Shown: positions 45,917 through 64,000 of the stretch, piece by piece
Layout: each line of letters begins with the position of its first letter
How positions within the stretch are numbered: the first letter of the stretch is position 1
NCBI RefSeq assembly: GCF_030936135.1
Contig: NC_082620.1
Coordinates: 1,612,001 to 1,676,000 of the forward strand
Origin: Gavia stellata
Lineage: Eukaryota > Chordata > Aves > Gaviiformes > Gaviidae
Reading direction: 5' to 3'
Length of the DNA stretch: 64,000 nucleotides
Made by a program: the position numbers and the translations under genes
The notes under the pieces: generated by a model
What the model was told of the DNA's origin: nothing
Seen by the model: the letters and a program-made list of their open reading frames with translations, nothing else
The model's database searches: none

Positions 45917-47516
45917 TCAGGCGGGGGGGGACCCCTCGCCCCCCGGGGCGACGCCGGCGGCGATTTGGTCCCGCCGCCAGAGCCTCTCGACCAGGGCGTC
46001 GAGGAGGGGGGCGACGCGGGCCAGCCCCCCGCGCCCCGGCCCGGCCCCCGGCCGGCTGCCCACCCGCAGCACCGGCACCCCCCAGGCCCCCTCGAAGGCC
46101 GTCACGTCCCCCTCCGTCACGTCCGCCTGCGGGGACAGGTCGAATCTGGGGCGGGTGTTGGGGGGGGGGCACGTGGTCAAGGGAGACAGCAACACCCTGA
46201 AAAATCCCCCCACAACAACCCCTAAAAATAAGCGGGTGCTGCCAATCCATCGGTGTAACGAAATGTGCACGTTCTCAGCCTACCAAGGTACCGAGAGGTG
46301 CAAAATACGGGGGTGCAAACCCACTTGGGGGGGGATGACACACAGTCAAAGGAGACACCAACACCCCAAAAAATCCCCCCAGGGGGCAAACCCCTATAAA
46401 AATAGGTGGAAGCTGCGATTCCATTCATGTAACAAAGTGTGTGTGTTTTCAGCCCGCCAAGGTATTGAGTGGTGTGAAATATGGGGGTGCAAACCCACTT
46501 TGGGGGGGACATACAAGGGAGACACCAACAGCCCAAAAAATCCCCCCGGAGGGGGCAAAACCCCCTAAAAAAAAAGGTGGGAGCTGTGATTCCACTGGTG
46601 TAATGAGGTGTGCGCGTTCTCAGCCTACTGAGATGCCAAGTGGTGGGAAATATGGGGGTGCCAACCTGTTTATGGGGGGATGCGCCCTCCTCCCGCCCCT
46701 CCGGCCCACGCTCTGAGAAGGATACTTGGTGCCGACGACCACCCTAACGAGGTTTTCTTCGTCAGGGCCGACCACCCGGCTCATCTGCGCCGGCAGCTCC
46801 TCGAAGGACGAGCGGTCGGTGAAGGAGAAGAGGAAGAGGACGGCGTCCGCTTCCTCCTTACAAGCCTGGTGGGGGGGGGGAAGAGGGGACAGCCACCGTG
46901 ATGGGGGGATCCTGTGTGTGTGTGTCCCCCAAAACTTGTCCCCCCCACCCCGACTCACGGGCAGGAGATGCTCGAATTTTTTCAGGGCTCCGTCCCCGCA
47001 ATCCCAAAAGCGGAGCTGGAAGATGACGGGGCGGCCGCTGGCCCGCGGCTTGGCCGGCCAGTAGACGGTGGTGGCCTCTATGCCTGGGGGGGACACCACA
47101 CCCCCCCCCACGGTCACCCCCAGGGGACATCGGGGGTGCTGTGTGTGTGTGTCCCCCCTGTTCCGTGACATACCCAGGGTCTCGTGGTGGACGGGGGGCA
47201 CGGGGGTCCCCGCCAGCGTGGCCACCAAGGCCGTCTTGCCGACGCCGCTCTTGCCGGAGAGGAAGAGTTTGTAGGTGACGGTGGGGGCGGCCAAGGTGGG
47301 GGGCAGCACCGGGCGCTCCAGCAGACCTGGTGGGGGGATAGGTGTGTGTGTGAGGGTTTTTTTGGGGTGCTGGCACCCCATTTTTTTTTTTGGGGGGGTG
47401 TGGGTCTCACCGAACACTCTCCGCTGGTTCTTCTGGAGGATGGAGTCCAGGTAGGGGCGGCCGGCGGGGGAGAGGAGCCAGCCCGGCTCCAGCACCGAGC
47501 CCCCCCGCGCCGCCAT
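45917..47516 (-). CDS. CPLANE2: CPLANE2 (REM2- and Rab-like small GTPase 1)
   Basis: Five exons on the minus strand: 47516-47411, 47326-47174, 47083-46959, 46865-46726, 46145-45917 (TGA 45919-45917). They join in phase to 250 residues (human 258). GTPase motifs: P-loop SGKSGVGKTAL; G3-like FWDCGDGALKKFEHLL (Cys where most have Ala/Thr); FLFSFTDRSSFEELP; G4 GTKFD across the last junction. The start MAARGGSVLEPGW is followed by YLDSILQKNQRRVFGLLERP, matching the human N-terminal region. The protein is a CPLANE (ciliogenesis and planar polarity effector) member that works with Fuzzy and Inturned at the basal body to recruit intraflagellar transport proteins. The fourth intron has a U12-type donor. 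Complete and apparently intact. Confidence 0.96.
46146..46725 (-). other. CPLANE2: U12-type (minor spliceosome) intron of CPLANE2
   Basis: Read on the minus strand the donor is GTATCCTTCT (46725-46716), a perfect match to the U12 GT-AG donor consensus. It is the only donor in the window of this kind. A branch-site candidate TCCCTTGAC (46184-46176) lies about 31 nt before the CAG acceptor, a little farther than usual. The splice joins ...GTK to FDL within the G4 motif. Confidence 0.8.
46165..46682. repeat. ~170-bp tandem triplication inside the CPLANE2 U12 intron
   Basis: Three copies of about 165-175 bp begin near 46172, 46344 and 46515. Shared blocks are gggagacaccaacacccc, tctcagcctaccaaggta and atgggggtgcaaacccactt. 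Copies differ by substitutions and A-run lengths. The copy nearest the acceptor contains the branch-site candidate. Confidence 0.88.
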
Positions 47517-47634
47517 GGGCCCCCCGAAACCTGGGGGTGCAGGGAAGACACCCCCCCCCCCCGCCTTCCCCCGGGGGGTCACTGCACCCCACAGCTTGGG
47601 GGAGCAGGGAGTCCCCTTCTGACCCCGCACCCCG

Positions 47635-48290
47635 GGGTCTATGCCCCCCCCCCGGGGTCCCTGAACACCCCCATGGGGTCCCTGAACCCCTCATGGGGTC
47701 TCTGCCCCCCCCCGGGGTTCCTGCACCCCACATGGGGTCCCTGAACCCCCCCATGGGGTCTTTGCCCCCCCCCCGGGGTCCCTGAACCCCCCCATAGGGT
47801 CCCTGAACCCCCCATGGGGTCCATGCCCCCCCCCGGGGTCCCTGCACCCCACATGGGGTCCCTGAACCCCCCCATGGGGTCTTTGCCCCCCCCCGGGGTC
47901 CCTGACCCCCCCCCCCCCCCATGGGGTCTCTGCCCCCCCCGGGGTTCCTGCTCCCCTCATGGGGTCCCTGCACCCCCCTATGGGGTCTCTGTCCCCCCCA
48001 TGGGGTCTCTGAACCCCCCCCAAGGGGTCTCTGCCCCCCCCCCCGGGTCCTGCACTCCCCATGGGCTCCCTGCACCCCCCCCCGGGGTCTCTGCCCCCCC
48101 CATGGGATCTCTGCCCCCCCCCTCGGGGTCCCTGAACCCCCCCATGGGGTCTCTGCCCCCCCCCCCCTCGGGTCCCTGCACCCCCATAGGGTCTCTGCCC
48201 CCCCATGGGGTCCCAGCATCCCCCCCCCGGGGTCCCTGCCCCCCCCCAGCGGCTCCCTGCACCCCAAACCCTGCAAAGGGGGTGCAACAC
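47635..48290. repeat. ~19-20-bp C-rich minisatellite (ccccatggggtccctgaa family)
   Basis: About 650 bp of units such as ccccatggggtctctgcccc and cggggtccctgaacccccc, upstream of CPLANE2 exon 1 (5' UTR, first intron or promoter side). Long C runs (up to 14) on the plus strand. Confidence 0.95.
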
Positions 48291-48448
48291 CCCCCCCCCG
48301 TCCCCGCCATGGGGTGCCCCCCCCCACCTCTGCCCCGCGCGGTCCCTTTAAGGCGCGGCCCCACCGCCCTCACCTGCGGCCGCTTCCGCCTCGGGATGAT
48401 GTCAGCGCGGAGGGCGTGGCCTCCCCGCCGCCCCGCCCCTTTACCGCG

Positions 48449-48458
48449 GCGCATGCGC
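48449..48458. promoter_or_regulatory. CPLANE2: NRF1-type site, probable CPLANE2 promoter
   Basis: GCGCATGCGC is the palindromic NRF1 consensus, inside a short CpG-rich block (48330-48500) about 0.9 kb upstream of the CPLANE2 ATG. Between them lies a minisatellite. This suggests transcription starts here and that the intervening DNA is 5' UTR or a first intron. Motif match only. Confidence 0.5.
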
Positions 48459-48654
48459 GGGAGGTGGCGGAGGGGAGGCACGTGGAGCGGGGCAGACCCC
48501 GTCCCTATAGCTAATGGGGGGGGGGCGGCCCTATAGGCTATGGGAGACCCGGACCCTATAGGGTGGGGGGGTTCCCAGCCCTATAGGCGGTGTGGGGCTG
48601 GGGGAAACCCCCACATGCCTGGCCTGACGCTGCAACCTGTGCCCAGCGCTGCCC

Positions 48655-49320
48655 TGTACGGGGTCCCCAATTTCCAGCCCCCCCCAGGATTTGGGGTCCC
48701 CAATTTCCAGCCCCCCCCCAGGCTTTGGGGTCCCCAATTTCCAGTCCCCCCAGGATTTGGGGTCCCCAATTTCCAGCCCCCACAGGCTTTGGGGTCCCCA
48801 ATTTCCAGCCCCCCCCCAGGCTTTGGGGTCCCCAATTTCCAGTCCCCCCAGGATTTGGGGTCCCCAATTTCCAGCCCCCACAGGCTTTGGGGTCCCCAAT
48901 TTCCAGGCCCCCCCCAGGCTTTGGGGTCCCCAATTTCCAGCCATCACAGGCTTTGGGGTCCCCATCCCTAGTGAACGACACCAGAATGCTTTGGGGTCTC
49001 AAATCTCCAGCCCTGGCAGGATTTGGCGTTCCTAATTAACCAACCCTGGCAAGCTTTGGGGTCCCCATCCCCAATTTCCAGCCCCCCCAGGCTTTGGGGT
49101 CCCCAATTTCCAGCCCCACAGGCTTTGGGGTCCCCAATTTCCAGCCATCACAGGCTTTGGGGTCCCCATCCCTAGTGAACGACACTGGAATGCTTTGGGG
49201 TCTCAAATCTCCAGCCCTGGCAGGATTTGGCGTTCCTAATTAACCAACCCTGGCAAGCTTTGGGGTCCCCATCCCCAATTTCCAGCCCCGGCAGGCTTTA
49301 GGGTCCCCAATTTCCAGCAC
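48655..49320. repeat. ~34-bp minisatellite with ~190-bp higher-order duplication
   Basis: Units of ggctttggggtccccaattt followed by ccagcccccc. A longer segment containing tagtgaacgacac, gcgttcctaattaaccaacc and the surrounding units occurs twice (about 48950-49090 and 49143-49285). Located between the CPLANE2 promoter and the FBXO42 3' end. Confidence 0.94.
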
Positions 49321-49549
49321 TATCCCCCTTTTCCGAACCCTCCCGTTCATCCCCCAACCCACGCTCCCCCTTTTTTCCACCTCTCTCTGTTGCTCTAACA
49401 TCCCCTGGTAGAAATACCACCCTTTTTTTCACCCACCGAGACCCCCAAATCCCCTCTTTCGCCCCTAAACTTGCGGGGAGCGCAGCGGGGGTTTCCCTCC
49501 ACGGCATTTCCACCCATCGCCCCCCTCCCCAAAAGGACCAACCATCCGT

Positions 49550-51577
49550 TTCTTTTCCTTTTTATTTGTTAAACCGCTAAAAATTCATCAGGATGGGGGG
49601 GGGGACGACACCCATTTACAGCCCTCCCCCCCCCAAATGTACACAAGATTTTAAATATCACCGAAAATCGCTTTTCATTCCTACGCTCGGCCGAGCCTGG
49701 GGTGACGATGTGGGGGGGACACCTGAGTCGCGGGGGGGAACGATGACACCTCGCTCACAGCACCAGCGGCTCACGGCGGGGGGGTGTGTGTGTGTGCGCG
49801 TGTCTCAAAATTTGGGATGAATTTACCGTGAACGGCACGGAACATGCCTTTCCGCGACCGATGGGGACGGAGGAGGGATGGCCCCGGCCACTCGGCCAGT
49901 TTGGGGCCGGTTAGGGGGAATTTGGGACCGGTTACGGGTATTTTGGGATCAGTTGAGAATGGAGACTGCGTAAACATTGGGAAAACGCCCCTCGAGGGAT
50001 GCTCCGCGCAGGGAGAAGGACGTCAGCTCAACACCGACTCACCGTCCATCCCTTGTTTGACTCATTTTTTGGGGTGAGACATGCAAAGGGGAGGGAATTG
50101 CTGCCGAAGCCGCGACCCGCCTTCCCCGTGGCGAAGTTTAAAGTGGAGAAGAAATATTTCACAGATCACCCTAGGTGCTCCTGAGGTTTTGGGGGTAAAA
50201 ATTGCGTTTTGCCTTCCCTTAGGACAAATCAAATACGTTTGGGATTGGAGCGGGAGAGGCTGGATTTAACGAGGGATTTATTTACAGAGGTGGAAACGCC
50301 GCAGATGAAGCAAAACCCTCCCCATCCCCACGCGGCTGCGATGCGATTTAAGGCTCCGACCGGCAAAAAGCTCAGTGGGGATGGAGGGGAAAAAAACCCC
50401 AAATAAACGAGGGGAAAAGGGGCCACGTCATGGCGCTGCCGGTTTGGGGAGGGTTCCTTACTTTTCGGGTGCTGGAGGTTGTTGACCAAAACCTGGCAGA
50501 ATCCGCCCATTTCCCCCCCCCATCATCTGGAGGGGAAAGGGAAGGAGGGAGGTTGTCCCAGAAGGACGCACAGGTTCAATCCCTTCGGATTTTAATGTCT
50601 GAAGCTTTGCGGAAGGAGGCACGTGCAAAGATGAGGTGCAGTTACTGCAATTGAGGCTGCTCACGCCCTCAAATTTACCAATATCCGTCCTTTTGGCTAG
50701 AAAAAACCCCCCATTTTCAGGCTACAAGGTGCTGGTTCAGCCTTGAGCAGGTTCGAGCTGTCGAGTGAGATGAAATCTTCAAGTCTAGAAGGGAATGGGT
50801 GGCCAAATTTCTCAGCTTTGGAGGAATAATGGGGTTTTTAGAATAAATGGTATGGTTTTTTGCTGATCAGAAGGGATCAGGGCTGATCCCAAAGCCTGAT
50901 CCAGGTACAGGGCAGGGAGAGGAGGATGCTAACGCCCGGCTAATTCTTAATATTTTTGGCATTTTGACGCAAAAACCTGTCCTTTCTTCCTTCTTACGGT
51001 CCTGTACAGAGGACAGGAACGAGAGTGGCAGGCCAAAGGGGTGAGACACAAAAAAAAAAGGCATCGTGTTTGTGTCGAGCAAAGGTTTGCAGCGCTGGAA
51101 GATTCCTGGTGGGGTATTGCTGTTGTTTTCCTTACGGAGTCAAGCATGGAAATAATCAGTGCGTGCAAGCTACCAGGCTCCTGCCTGCCGGTATTTGGTT
51201 TGTTCGTGCAAAACCACTTTTACTCATATCCCGCGAGGAGTTTCGGAGAGATACGAAACCTCTCAAACCCCTGGAATATAAAAACCAACCTCAAGAGGAT
51301 AGTGGATGGCAGATTTCCCTACCTGCTCACCCCAAATCCTTGGCTTGGATCGCAGCGGCGTGGGTCCTTCCCCGCCTGTAAACAACGATTCGCTTTACTG
51401 GGATCTTACTGGGAACCGGCGGGGCAGCGCTGGAGGTTTTGCTTGGACTTTATTGGTTTCTTGCTCCCTAATTCACAGTTTGAACGCCTGCGTGACAGAG
51501 TAAGGGCTTGGAAAGGAGAGGGAAGAGCCGCGGGGAGGGAGGGGAGAAGGTGATGGCGGCGAAGGGCTCGGGCCGCA
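49550..51577 (-). other. FBXO42: FBXO42 3' UTR
   Basis: About 2 kb downstream (minus strand) of the FBXO42 stop without any exon. The composition returns to ordinary vertebrate UTR/intron style. Poly(A) signal candidates (AATAAA on the minus strand) lie at 50282-50277 and 49566-49561; the distal one is just before the minisatellite-rich spacer. Confidence 0.65.
49561..49566 (-). terminator. Distal poly(A) signal of FBXO42
   Basis: TTTATT on the plus strand (AATAAA on the minus) about 2 kb after the FBXO42 stop, in an AT-rich pocket. An alternative proximal copy is at 50277-50282. Confidence 0.5.

Positions 51578-64000
<12,423 letters not shown>

Noticed and set aside
44451-46568. Plus-strand frames of 200-415 codons, PSTP-rich
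   Set aside because: They derive from the cagcaccccaaatccccc array and the antisense of CPLANE2 exon 5. No independent gene.

Overview
The window is vertebrate nuclear DNA, most probably from a bird microchromosome. It is GC-rich and gene-dense, introns are short, and many introns are filled with minisatellites. The genes are those of human 1p36.13. I read six protein-coding genes from spliced exons whose boundaries (AG/GT) and phases join without a break. No CRISPR array, rRNA, tRNA, bacterial feature or recognisable transposable element or viral copy was seen. The bird assignment is inferred from style and synteny, not proven.

Layout: SZRD1 (+, first exon off the left edge, CDS 1937-3914); NECAP2 (+, complete, 6934-10513); CROCC/rootletin (+, 31 exons, 14063-35138, lacking the N-terminal start and the last ~165 residues); a 200-N assembly gap (35460-35659); EPHA2 (-, 43609 down to 35660, ectodomain, membrane segment and start of the juxtamembrane region only, kinase and SAM missing into the gap); CPLANE2/RSG1 (-, complete, 47516-45917, with one U12-type intron); FBXO42 (-, last six coding exons, 56215-51578, 3' UTR to ~49550; F-box exons beyond the right edge). 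56216-64000 is FBXO42 intron.

Between about 11.6 and 49.3 kb nearly every intron and spacer is a different tandem repeat, more than 20 families. The largest is a 165-bp higher-order array of ~2.7 kb in CROCC. The ends of the window (1-10.5 kb, 50-64 kb) have ordinary composition.

Functionally this is conserved synteny, not a pathway. Two genes concern cilia (CROCC builds the ciliary rootlet; CPLANE2 is a ciliogenesis GTPase effector). NECAP2 is an AP-1/clathrin endocytic adaptor accessory protein, EPHA2 an ephrin receptor kinase, FBXO42 a Kelch F-box ubiquitin-ligase subunit, SZRD1 a small SUZ-domain RNA-binding protein.

The most important oddity is gene order. It is a cyclic permutation of the mammalian order (EPHA2-CPLANE2-FBXO42-SZRD1-NECAP2-CROCC), and the new junction falls exactly on the N gap, where both flanking genes are truncated. 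This is either a scaffolding misjoin or a real rearrangement.
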